In this document: one piece after another, positions 1-6,010 of the stretch
How the letters are laid out: each line of letters opens with the position of its first letter
Position numbering within the stretch: the first letter of the stretch is position 1
Assembly: GCA_003650445.1 (NCBI GenBank)
Contig: QMQE01000021.1
Location: 1 to 21,353, forward strand
From: Acidobacteriota bacterium
Lineage (GTDB): Bacteria; Acidobacteriota; Holophagae; Thermotomaculales; Thermotomaculaceae
Direction: 5' to 3'
Length of the DNA stretch: 21,353 nt
The notes under the pieces: generated by a model
Databases searched by the model: none
The model's input: the letters and a program-made list of their open reading frames with translations, nothing else
What the model was told of the DNA's origin: nothing
Translations under genes and position numbers: made by a program

Positions 1-1
1 A

Positions 2-583
2 AAATGGAGTGTAGTGGAAAACGGGGTAGACCCGAAACTTTTTCGTTTAGATGATTCTATTTCCGGCAGGGAAGGGGTGCTCTGTGTCGCCCGTGTGGAA
101 GGGCTGAAAAATCAATTGAATCTGGTTTTGGCAATGAAAGGACTTCCGTGGACATTAACTTTGATCGGGGCGGTTGCTCCGAATCACAGTTCTTACTTGT
201 CCAGGGTGTTAAAGGAATCCGGTGAAAATGTGAGATATTTGGGGCAGATTCCGCAATCGGAACTTCCTGGTTTTTATCAGCGGGCGAAGGTTCATGTGCT
301 GCCCAGCTGGTTTGAGACAACAGGCCTTTCCAGCCTGGAGGCTGGGGCCATGGGATGTAATATTGTGGTGGCAAAGAGAGGGGATGTTACCGAGTATTTT
401 CAAGACAGGGCGTTTTACTGTGAGCCGGATGATATCAGTTCGATCCGGGAAGCGGTCCGCCGTGCTTATGAAGAACCGTTGAACTCAGCGCTTCGGGAAA
501 GAATCCTTAACAACTGTACCTGGGAAAAGGCGGCACTAAAAACATTCCGGGCTTATGAGAAGGTGTTGGATGAAAAATCATGA
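2..583 (+). CDS. Glycosyltransferase family 4, C-terminal part (5' end outside window)
   Basis: This is the C-terminal half of a retaining GT-B glycosyltransferase that would transfer a sugar from an activated donor during cell-surface polysaccharide assembly on the cytoplasmic side of the membrane. The frame is open to the left edge, and the visible residues begin with NGVD followed by PKLF, the usual start of the second Rossmann domain in GT4 enzymes. The donor-site signature E-x7-E is intact in FETTGLSSLEAGAMG, coded near 310-355. The GTG at 14 is therefore internal, not a start. The stop at 581-583 overlaps the start of the next glycosyltransferase gene, so the two are probably translationally coupled. 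The GT4 fold is clear from motifs; the sugar specificity cannot be read. Confidence 0.9.
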   Translation, partial: KWSVVENGVDPKLFRLDDSISGREGVLCVARVEGLKNQLNLVLAMKGLPWTLTLIGAVAPNHSSYLSRVLKESGENVRYLGQIPQSELPGFYQRAKVHVLPSWFETTGLSSLEAGAMGCNIVVAKRGDVTEYFQDRAFYCEPDDISSIREAVRRAYEEPLNSALRERILNNCTWEKAALKTFRAYEKVLDEKS

Positions 584-1697
584 ACGCTTGAAAATTGCGA
601 TTCTCGGCACCCGCGGCATTCCGAACCGTTACGGCGGTTTTGAGGAATGCGCGGAACAGATTGCGTGGAGGATGGTGGATAGGGGCCATGATGTGACGGT
701 GTACAGCCCGGATGGGGACCCCTTTCAGGAAGCTTTCTGGCGGGGGGTTCGAATTCGCCGGATTTTCTGTCGTGAAAAGAGGTTAAAGATTGTCGGGACC
801 CTGCTTTATGATTATCTCTGTTTCAGGGATGCCGGTAAACGGGATTTTGATATTATTCTGGAACTGGGATATGTGCCGGCCGCCTTTTTTTTCAGATTAA
901 AGAGAAGCTCTTCAGCAATGCTTATAACAAACATGGATGGAATGGAGTGGCAGCGGGCTAAGTGGAATCGGATGATTAAGGTGTTTGTGCGCAAGTGTGA
1001 ACAAATGGGCGTGAATTATAGTGATGCTCTGGTGGCGGATAATCCCGGCATTCAGGATTATTTGCGTATTCGGTATGGAAAAGAGACGGTTTTAATTCCG
1101 TATGGTGCGAAGGTTCCGGAAAAAATTTCAGACAGGGCGTTGGATGAGTTCAGCTTAAATCCGTTTCATTATCATATGCTGGTAGCAAGGCTGGAGCCGG
1201 AGAACAATATCCGGATGATTTTAGATGGCGCCGTTGAGGCATCTACCGGAATTCCATTTCTTGTGGTGGGCAATCATCTGACAAAGTACGGGGCCCGGTT
1301 GAAGAAACGGTATAACGACTACAATTTTATCCGTTTTCTCGGTGGGATTTATAATTATGAGAAATTGACGGAATTGCGCCGGTACTGCCGTCTTTATTTT
1401 CATGGGCATTCCGTTGGCGGAACCAACCCGTCTTTGCTGGAAGCCATGGCATCAAACGCACGGATATGTGCCCATGATAATTCCTTTAACCGTGCGGTGC
1501 TCCGGGACGGAGGAGAGTATTTCTCATCCTCAGCTGACGTAGCCAGGCTAATTGAAGGTAATCCGGATACAACCAATGAGTTTTGGGGGAAGCGGGTCCA
1601 TTGGAACCGGAAGAGATTGAAGGAAGAGTACAATTGGGGCAAGGTTGCCACGCAATATCTGGAGTTATTTGAGACTTTGTTACAGGGACGGAAGTGA
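570..1697 (+). CDS. Glycosyltransferase with DUF1972 N-terminal domain (rhamnosyltransferase-like)
   Basis: This GT-B glycosyltransferase of the DUF1972 type is often annotated as a rhamnosyltransferase or WcaL-like enzyme in O-antigen and exopolysaccharide clusters. The N-terminus carries the family hallmark ILGTRGIPNRYGGFEE, and the C-terminal donor-binding region has HSVGGTNPSLLEAMA. An ATG at 555 is in frame, but the ATG at 570 is preferred because AGAAGG sits about seven bases upstream and the encoded protein then begins just before the first beta strand. The gene overlaps the preceding glycosyltransferase by 14 bases and is followed 28 bases later by the flippase gene, so the three form one surface-glycan operon. 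Family assignment is firm; acceptor and sugar are unknown. Confidence 0.9.
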   Translation: MKNHERLKIAILGTRGIPNRYGGFEECAEQIAWRMVDRGHDVTVYSPDGDPFQEAFWRGVRIRRIFCREKRLKIVGTLLYDYLCFRDAGKRDFDIILELGYVPAAFFFRLKRSSSAMLITNMDGMEWQRAKWNRMIKVFVRKCEQMGVNYSDALVADNPGIQDYLRIRYGKETVLIPYGAKVPEKISDRALDEFSLNPFHYHMLVARLEPENNIRMILDGAVEASTGIPFLVVGNHLTKYGARLKKRYNDYNFIRFLGGIYNYEKLTELRRYCRLYFHGHSVGGTNPSLLEAMASNARICAHDNSFNRAVLRDGGEYFSSSADVARLIEGNPDTTNEFWGKRVHWNRKRLKEEYNWGKVATQYLELFETLLQGRK

Positions 1698-1725
1698 TGT
1701 CTTTGTGTGCCGGGATGGGTGAAGC

Positions 1726-3096
1726 TTGAAATCAATGAAAAAGAATTGGCTGATGCGGTTAATTGGCATGTCAACCGAGGAAGCGGTTCAGAGTCAGGCG
1801 GCCCGGGATGTCGCGGGATCACTCTTGTTGAATATTACAGGAAGAATTCTGCAAATCGGTCTGGCAATTTTGTTGGCGAGGATATTACCTCTCAAAGAGT
1901 TCGGGCTGTTTGCCCTTGTGATGTCATGGGTGATGGTGCTGGTGGTCCCTTCGATGCTCGGTACACGCCAGTTTGTTCAACGGGAAATTGCAGTGGCAAA
2001 AGCAAAGGGGCAATGGCCTCAAGTCAAGGCATTGCTTCGTTGGTCCACAGTAACGGTGCTGCTTGTTTCTTTCATGATTTCCGCCTTTGCCGTATGCTGG
2101 CTTATTTTCAGGATACCAGTTCATCATTCGGATAATCTTACTTTCATTGTCGGTTTTGCACTGCTTCCGCTGTTGGCACTGTTAAGGCTCTGGCAGGCTC
2201 AATTGCGTGGGTGGGGAGCGATTCTTGCAGGCCAGATACCGGAAAATATTGTGCAGCGTTTGTCGTTCGGTGCATTGTTGTTGGCCGGAGCCGCTCTGCT
2301 TGCCTCTGTTAAAATGGGTGCCTTAACAGCACTTTTGATGCAGGGCTTGGCGATCAGTTTTGCATTGGCTGTGACAGCGTTTTTTAAGTTCCGTTATCTC
2401 CGCATTCCTTCAGGGGGTTCACCGGAATTTGAGGTTTGGAAGTGGATTCGGCTGTCTTCACGCTTCACTCTGTTAGGCGGCCTGGTGACGCTGAACAGTC
2501 AGGTGGGCGTTTTGATTGTCGGGGTAATGATGGGAAAGGCGGCCACCGGGCTTTTTTCCGTTGCGGTGAAAGGCGCGGATTTATTGACTGTCGCATTTTT
2601 GGCGGCGACAACGGCATTGGCTCCGCGGATGGCTGCATTTTATAGTGAAAATAGACATGGGAAATTGCAACTGATGCTTGTCCGTGCGTACCGGGTTGTT
2701 GCGCTCCTTACCTTCCCGGTTTTTCTTCTTTTTGTCTTTGCCGGCAGTTTCTTCCTGAAAGTCTTCGGTTCTTCCTTTGAGGCAGCCTTATCTGCTTTGA
2801 TTATTCTTTCTTTCGGAAAGTTCTTCAGTGTTTTGTCCGGCCCGAATGGAATGATGTTGAATATGGCGGGGCAGGAACGGGTAACAGCTATGGCTGTGGC
2901 AGTATCGGTTGTTCTGACGGTTGCGGCAAGTGTCGTACTGATTCCACTGATGGGCATCAACGGCGCGGCATTGGCTTCTACTCTGGGCATTGTAACCTGG
3001 AATGTTTTGTTGGTAATTTTCTGTTACAAACGCCTCGGTATCTGGACCCCGGTTCTGGGAATATCACTGGTGAGAAAGAAGCGATCAGTTTCGTGA
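1726..3096 (+). CDS. Oligosaccharide flippase, Wzx/MOP superfamily
   Basis: This is a polytopic inner-membrane protein of about 456 residues with some 12-14 hydrophobic segments, the size and pattern of the polysaccharide transporter branch of the MOP exporter superfamily. It would flip undecaprenyl-linked repeat units built by the neighbouring glycosyltransferases to the periplasm. A short cytoplasmic N-terminus is followed by segments such as the one ending in LLARILPLKEFGLFALVMSW, a typical Wzx helix 1-2 pattern. The frame opens with TTG at 1726; an ATG three codons later at 1735 is an equally plausible start, and GGGTGAAG just upstream could serve either. No terminator is visible between its stop and the convergent gene ending at 3186. 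Confidence 0.88.
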   Translation: MKSMKKNWLMRLIGMSTEEAVQSQAARDVAGSLLLNITGRILQIGLAILLARILPLKEFGLFALVMSWVMVLVVPSMLGTRQFVQREIAVAKAKGQWPQVKALLRWSTVTVLLVSFMISAFAVCWLIFRIPVHHSDNLTFIVGFALLPLLALLRLWQAQLRGWGAILAGQIPENIVQRLSFGALLLAGAALLASVKMGALTALLMQGLAISFALAVTAFFKFRYLRIPSGGSPEFEVWKWIRLSSRFTLLGGLVTLNSQVGVLIVGVMMGKAATGLFSVAVKGADLLTVAFLAATTALAPRMAAFYSENRHGKLQLMLVRAYRVVALLTFPVFLLFVFAGSFFLKVFGSSFEAALSALIILSFGKFFSVLSGPNGMMLNMAGQERVTAMAVAVSVVLTVAASVVLIPLMGINGAALASTLGIVTWNVLLVIFCYKRLGIWTPVLGISLVRKKRSVS

Positions 3097-3185
3097 TATG
3101 AATGGAAGAAGCTGATCGAGTCCAAGATGCAATTCTAATGAAACAAACCAGTTTCGATGTGTGGCAAATTTTGCCTGAAGTACAT

Positions 3186-4106
3186 TTAGTAAAGCTGGTG
3201 GAGGGCTGCCAGAATTGTGTCTGCAAATGGGGCAAAATAGATTTCCCCCTGATACCTTGAGGGATCAGGCAGATGTTTGCCAAGGTTTGACGACAGAATC
3301 GCATCTGCTTTGGGGGCAATATCTCTGAAGCGGGATGCTATCAGGTATGTGTCGTCAGTTTCTTTCAGGATAAGAAAAATCTGAACCAGGAGACCGAACA
3401 TCTGGATCCAGTTTATCGTTTCCGGCATGCCGGTCATGTTCAGCAAACTAAGCCAGTGATCTTTTTTTTGCAGTGAATAATTTCCGGCGCGACCTTTTCG
3501 TATTCGGTGCAGAATACCTGCTTCGGTCCAATTCTCAAGGATGAGATATACTTGTTTTTGAGCGAAGCCGATCTCTCTGGCCATGGCATTTGAGTTTGCC
3601 GGTCCATGTTGCAATAGAAAGAGGAAAATTTCAGATCTTGCATTAACGCCGAACATGGCACGTAATTTCAATTGAAGAAGCCAGGGATCCTGTATATTCA
3701 CATCTGATAGAATTTTGCGTTTGTGGAACTTCTCCATTCCGGGAAGTGTTGCAATGTGGAGGAGGAGTTGTTCCTCGGTATCTTTTCGGACCCAGTCCAA
3801 CAGCGTTCGAACGGAATGGATATGTGGAGGCTTCCCGTACTCCTCGAAAAGGGTGGCCATTCGCTTCAGTCGGGAAGCATTAATCATACTTCGGTTCTCC
3901 AATATCCATTCCAGTACAGCTTCAAAAAGTCGTCTTTCTTCTGTTGCGGCCATCAATGTAAAAGTAATAAGTGCTTCCAGGTCAATTACATGGCACGTAT
4001 CGGTTTCGGCTCCGGGGAAAAGGCCGACCCCCAGATGGAGCCACTGTTTATAGGCAAGATCCCAAAGTTGTTTGCTGTAGGCGGACTTAAATTGTTTCAG
4101 CAACAT
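3186..4106 (-). CDS. Winged-helix protein of unknown function, partner of the nucleotidyltransferase
   Basis: I do not recognise a named family. The protein is about 306 residues. The N-terminal 150 residues are mostly helical. Residues about 153-217 (counting from the upstream TTG at 4118) form a winged helix-turn-helix: a helix in AMFGVNARSEIFLFLL, a second in NSNAMAREIGF, a recognition helix in AQKQVYLILENWTEAGIL, and a basic wing RIRKGRAGNYSL. The C-terminal 90 residues are helical and unassigned. ATG 4106 is chosen over TTG 4118; neither has a clear Shine-Dalgarno. It overlaps the end of the nucleotidyltransferase gene by 20 bases, so the pair is coupled. By inference it may regulate its own operon or antagonise the nucleotidyltransferase, as in AbiEi/AbiEii systems, although there the gene order and domain layout differ. 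Confidence 0.75.
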   Translation of the reverse strand: MLLKQFKSAYSKQLWDLAYKQWLHLGVGLFPGAETDTCHVIDLEALITFTLMAATEERRLFEAVLEWILENRSMINASRLKRMATLFEEYGKPPHIHSVRTLLDWVRKDTEEQLLLHIATLPGMEKFHKRKILSDVNIQDPWLLQLKLRAMFGVNARSEIFLFLLQHGPANSNAMAREIGFAQKQVYLILENWTEAGILHRIRKGRAGNYSLQKKDHWLSLLNMTGMPETINWIQMFGLLVQIFLILKETDDTYLIASRFRDIAPKADAILSSNLGKHLPDPSRYQGEIYFAPFADTILAALHQLY

Positions 4107-4680
4107 GTGTAAATCCAATGTGTTTCAGAAAACGGATGAGCAGTAGTCTGAATTCCCGGGACACGTCCTGAGTCAGTACCCATTCAGCCGCTCTTTTCAA
4201 TTCAGTTTCGGTGGGATTGAGATTCATCAGGTCGTCCACGTGATATCCTCCCCTGTCTATTGAGGCATAGAGCTTGAGAAAGATCTGGTCTACTCGGCTT
4301 ATGTATGAGACTGACAGAAATTTGCCGTATTTCTTGTAAATCAATCTTTTTGCCAGGCCCTCGGGTAAACCTGAAGACACCTGAGAAGCTGGGCCAGTAT
4401 TGACCCAGTTTCCGGGCAGATTGAAGTCCCGTTTCACTTTTTCTGCTGCTGCTTCAAACCAGTCGGGTAATTGCTCCAGAGACATTACTCTTGTAGCATT
4501 TGCGTCAAGTTGTCCAAGAATATCAATGTCTGTTGTGGCTCTGGTTGTAAGGCCGAGAAATATAAGCGCACTTCCACCACACACAACAATGTGAATGGGC
4601 ACGCCTTTATGGGCGCCGATCTGTTTGTCTAATGCAGACAATATCTTATTAAGGTACGGTTGTTCAATCATATTTGTCAT
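4087..4680 (-). CDS. Minimal nucleotidyltransferase, DUF6036/AbiEii-like
   Basis: This 197-residue protein belongs to the polymerase-beta-like nucleotidyltransferase superfamily, which moves an NMP from an NTP to a protein, RNA or small molecule. The catalytic signature is visible: GGSALIFLGL at residues 35-44 followed by TTDIDIL at 49-55, giving the GG/S-x(n)-DxD pattern with Asp51 and Asp53. The C-terminal part reads RVDQIFLKLYASIDRGGYHVDDL and then NPTETELKRAAEWV, resembling the R-x-KD-xxDL and PTxxEL pattern of DUF6036-type proteins. No additional fused domain is present. It is the first gene of a two-gene unit with the winged-helix gene and has its own promoter. A toxin or abortive-infection role is inferred from family resemblance only; a housekeeping modifying role is possible. 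Confidence 0.8.
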   Translation of the reverse strand: MTNMIEQPYLNKILSALDKQIGAHKGVPIHIVVCGGSALIFLGLTTRATTDIDILGQLDANATRVMSLEQLPDWFEAAAEKVKRDFNLPGNWVNTGPASQVSSGLPEGLAKRLIYKKYGKFLSVSYISRVDQIFLKLYASIDRGGYHVDDLMNLNPTETELKRAAEWVLTQDVSREFRLLLIRFLKHIGFTHVAETI

Positions 4681-4715
4681 ATTAGTAATATATAGACTAA
4701 AGATTAGTATGTCAA
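4678..4715 (-). promoter_or_regulatory. Near-consensus sigma-70 promoter with operator-like repeats, apparently leaderless
   Basis: On the minus strand a perfect TTGACA (4715-4710) is followed after exactly 17 bases by TATATT (4692-4687). Only six bases, ACTAAT, separate the -10 box from the ATG at 4680, so a start seven bases below the -10 would fall on the A of the ATG and leave no room for a Shine-Dalgarno. The spacer contains an inverted repeat, ACTAA-TCT-TTAGT (4708-4696), and a third ACTAA lies between the -10 and the ATG (4685-4681). This is a good candidate operator for the winged-helix partner. Confidence 0.7.
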
Positions 4716-4730
4716 GGAATAAAATGCTTC

Positions 4731-4781
4731 TCCGGCCTGTGGCCGGATGTTGGGTGATAGGTGTTGAATGTTAGATGACAA
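4731..4781. repeat. GGCC hairpin plus heptanucleotide repeats
   Basis: A perfect 7-bp hairpin, TCCGGCC-TGT-GGCCGGA (4731-4747), is followed without a gap by heptamers ATGTTGG, GTGATAG, GTGTTGA, ATGTTAG and ATGACAA (4747-4781), fitting RTGWYRR. The array lies about 17 bases past the stop of the EamA gene and could fold as its transcript end, but neither side of the hairpin has a proper T-run. A related arrangement occurs at 11010-11054. Confidence 0.65.
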
Positions 4782-4798
4782 GATTAGAAAATCAGAGA

Positions 4799-5698
4799 TT
4801 ATCCGATCACGTCTTCAGGGGCATGTTTGCCGCCTTTTCGGGCGCTGATCAGGATGGCGGCGAAGATAAGTACCATGCCGATGGCCTGGGAGGCGGAGAT
4901 GGATTCCCGGAAGAAGAGCCATGCGAGGATAGCGGCGCCGATGGGTTCTCCGAGGATGGTAACGGCGACCATGCTGGCTTTCAGGTGTTTTAGCGCCCAG
5001 TTAAATGCTGTGTGGCCAAGGAGCTGCGAGACCAGCGCGAGGAGTAGCAGGTTGAGGTAGGAGATACGGGAGAAGCCGGTCAGTGGGAATTTTCCCACTG
5101 CGGTTACAATAAGGAGTAGTATGGCGGTGATGGGGTAAACCATGAGGATGTACCGGAATGTGTCTACTTTTTCACGGATGATACTGCCGGCAATGAGGTA
5201 GCCGCTGCCCATGATGGCGCCGGTGAGTGCCAGAATGTCGCCGATGAGGGCATCTTTGTTAGTGATGGCAAGTCCCGAAAGGCCGCCGTCGCCGACAGCA
5301 AGAATTAAACTGCCGGATACGGACAGCAGAATCCCGATGATGAGCTCTTTTTGTTGTTTTTCCTTTAGAATGATCCATGAAAATATACCGACAAAGATGG
5401 GGTTTGTGGTGACCAGTGCAACTGAACTGGCGACAGATGTCAGTTTGAGCGATGTAATCCAGCTTGCAAAGTGAAGGGTGAGAAATACTGCGCCGACACA
5501 GGCGATAAGCCACTCCTTTTTCTGGATACCGGTAAAGCGGACTTTTCGTATCAGGGCAATGGCAATGAGGACAGCGCTTGCAATGAGCATTCTCCACGCG
5601 GCGATGGAAATGGCCGGTACATCCGGGCAAAAGCGGATAAAAATAGCAGAAAATGAAATGGATACAACTCCAAGGGTCAGAATAAGAATCTTTTTCAT
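4799..5698 (-). CDS. EamA/DMT-family transporter
   Basis: This 299-residue, very hydrophobic protein has about ten transmembrane helices arranged as two EamA repeats, the standard length and layout of the drug/metabolite transporter superfamily. Recognisable pieces are the first-helix stretch SISFSAIFIRFCPDVPAISIAAWRM and the ending helix of the second repeat, TILGEPIGAAILAWLFFRE, a typical EamA signature. It probably exports a small metabolite or amino acid across the inner membrane; the substrate is not predictable. ATG 5698 is supported by AGGGGTGG eight bases upstream on the minus strand. The leader directly upstream contains complementary C-rich repeats that could pair with this ribosome-binding site. 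The gene appears to stand alone between the repeat-rich spacer and the nucleotidyltransferase unit. Confidence 0.9.
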   Translation of the reverse strand: MKKILILTLGVVSISFSAIFIRFCPDVPAISIAAWRMLIASAVLIAIALIRKVRFTGIQKKEWLIACVGAVFLTLHFASWITSLKLTSVASSVALVTTNPIFVGIFSWIILKEKQQKELIIGILLSVSGSLILAVGDGGLSGLAITNKDALIGDILALTGAIMGSGYLIAGSIIREKVDTFRYILMVYPITAILLLIVTAVGKFPLTGFSRISYLNLLLLALVSQLLGHTAFNWALKHLKASMVAVTILGEPIGAAILAWLFFRESISASQAIGMVLIFAAILISARKGGKHAPEDVIG

Positions 5699-5722
5699 CT
5701 GGTTCCACCCCTGGGATGAGTT

Positions 5723-5746
5723 GGAGTAGGGGTAGGAGTAGGGGTA
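5723..5746. repeat. (GGRGTA)4 tandem repeat, first tract
   Basis: Four hexamers alternate GGAGTA and GGGGTA, equivalent to two exact 12-mers (5723-5734 and 5735-5746). The G-rich plus strand could form a G-quadruplex. Read on the minus strand, the tract lies in the leader of the EamA gene and contains CTACCCCT, complementary to that gene's AGGGGTGG ribosome-binding site (5712-5705) with one G-U pair. Confidence 0.85.
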
Positions 5747-5783
5747 AGAATAGTGCGTGTGAAAGTGCGAGTGAGCGAGAGAG

Positions 5784-5810
5784 GGGAGTTGGCCAATCCC
5801 TGCCTTTTGA
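5784..5810 (+). repeat. Dispersed hairpin element, copy 1
   Basis: This element begins GGGAGTTGGCCAATCCC and continues TGCCTTTTGA. The outer GGGA and TCCC can pair around the palindromic TTGGCCAA. It shares GGAGTTGGC and TGCCTTTT with copies at 5921-5950 and, in the opposite orientation, 16667-16693. It is not placed as a terminator for the genes around it, which run on the other strand. Confidence 0.6.
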
Positions 5811-5881
5811 TTTTCTTTGTCTTCTCCCCCTCCGGACTCAACCTTGTCTTCTGCTTAACCTCAACCTCTTCTTTTCGGGTA

Positions 5882-5911
5882 GGAGTAGGAGTAGGGGTAG
5901 GAGTAGGGGTA
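5882..5911. repeat. (GGRGTA)5 tandem repeat, second tract
   Basis: Five hexamers run GGAGTA, GGAGTA, GGGGTA, GGAGTA, GGGGTA, preceded by a partial GGGTA and followed by AGAA, as in the first tract. The two tracts, each followed by a GGAGTTGGC hairpin element, make a diverged tandem duplication about 150 bp apart in the EamA-exonuclease spacer. The copy number differs between tracts, which suggests slippage. Confidence 0.85.
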
Positions 5912-5920
5912 AGAAAAATC

Positions 5921-5950
5921 ATGGAGTTGGCTACTCCCTGCCTTTTTGAT
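5921..5950 (+). repeat. Dispersed hairpin element, copy 2
   Basis: This copy reads ATGGAGTTGGCTACTCCC followed by TGCCTTTTTGAT. GGAGT and ACTCC pair around TGGCT. Identity to copy 1 extends into the TGCC, T-run and GAT, and to copy 3 through ATGGAGTTGGCT. It follows the second hexamer tract in the same relative order as copy 1 follows the first. Confidence 0.65.
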
Positions 5951-5952
5951 TT

Positions 5953-6010
5953 ACTCATCACTCATCACCCATCACTCATCACTTCTCATGTCACTCATCA
6001 CCCATCACTC
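5953..6010. repeat. Heptanucleotide repeat (ACTCATC/ACCCATC) at the exonuclease 3' end
   Basis: The array runs ACTCATC twice, ACCCATC, ACTCATC, a degenerate stretch, then ACTCATC, ACCCATC and ACTCGCA, a seven-base period that ignores reading frame. On the minus strand it reads as GTGATGR units. The last unit enters the exonuclease gene: its final residues SDG and its TGA stop at 5998-6000 are made of repeat sequence. Confidence 0.8.

Noticed and set aside
3163..3175. GGCAAA-T-TTTGCC palindrome between the convergent flippase and winged-helix genes
   Set aside because: The stem is short with a tiny or AT loop and has no T-run on either side, so it cannot be called a terminator. A chance palindrome is likely.
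4087..4680. Complete MNT/HEPN toxin-antitoxin pair
   Set aside because: The partner protein lacks the HEPN R-x4-6-H motif and carries a winged helix instead, so the pair does not fit that system.
5695..5961. Minus-strand 88-codon open frame with repeated Thr-Pro and two KRQG-ANS segments
   Set aside because: It is made entirely of the GGRGTA tracts and hairpin elements read on the other strand, overlaps the EamA start, and has no ribosome-binding site. The repeated peptide is a by-product of the DNA repeats.
5953..6010. Possible CRISPR array
   Set aside because: The units are seven bases long and adjoin directly. There are no 25-40 base repeats with unique spacers and no cas genes.
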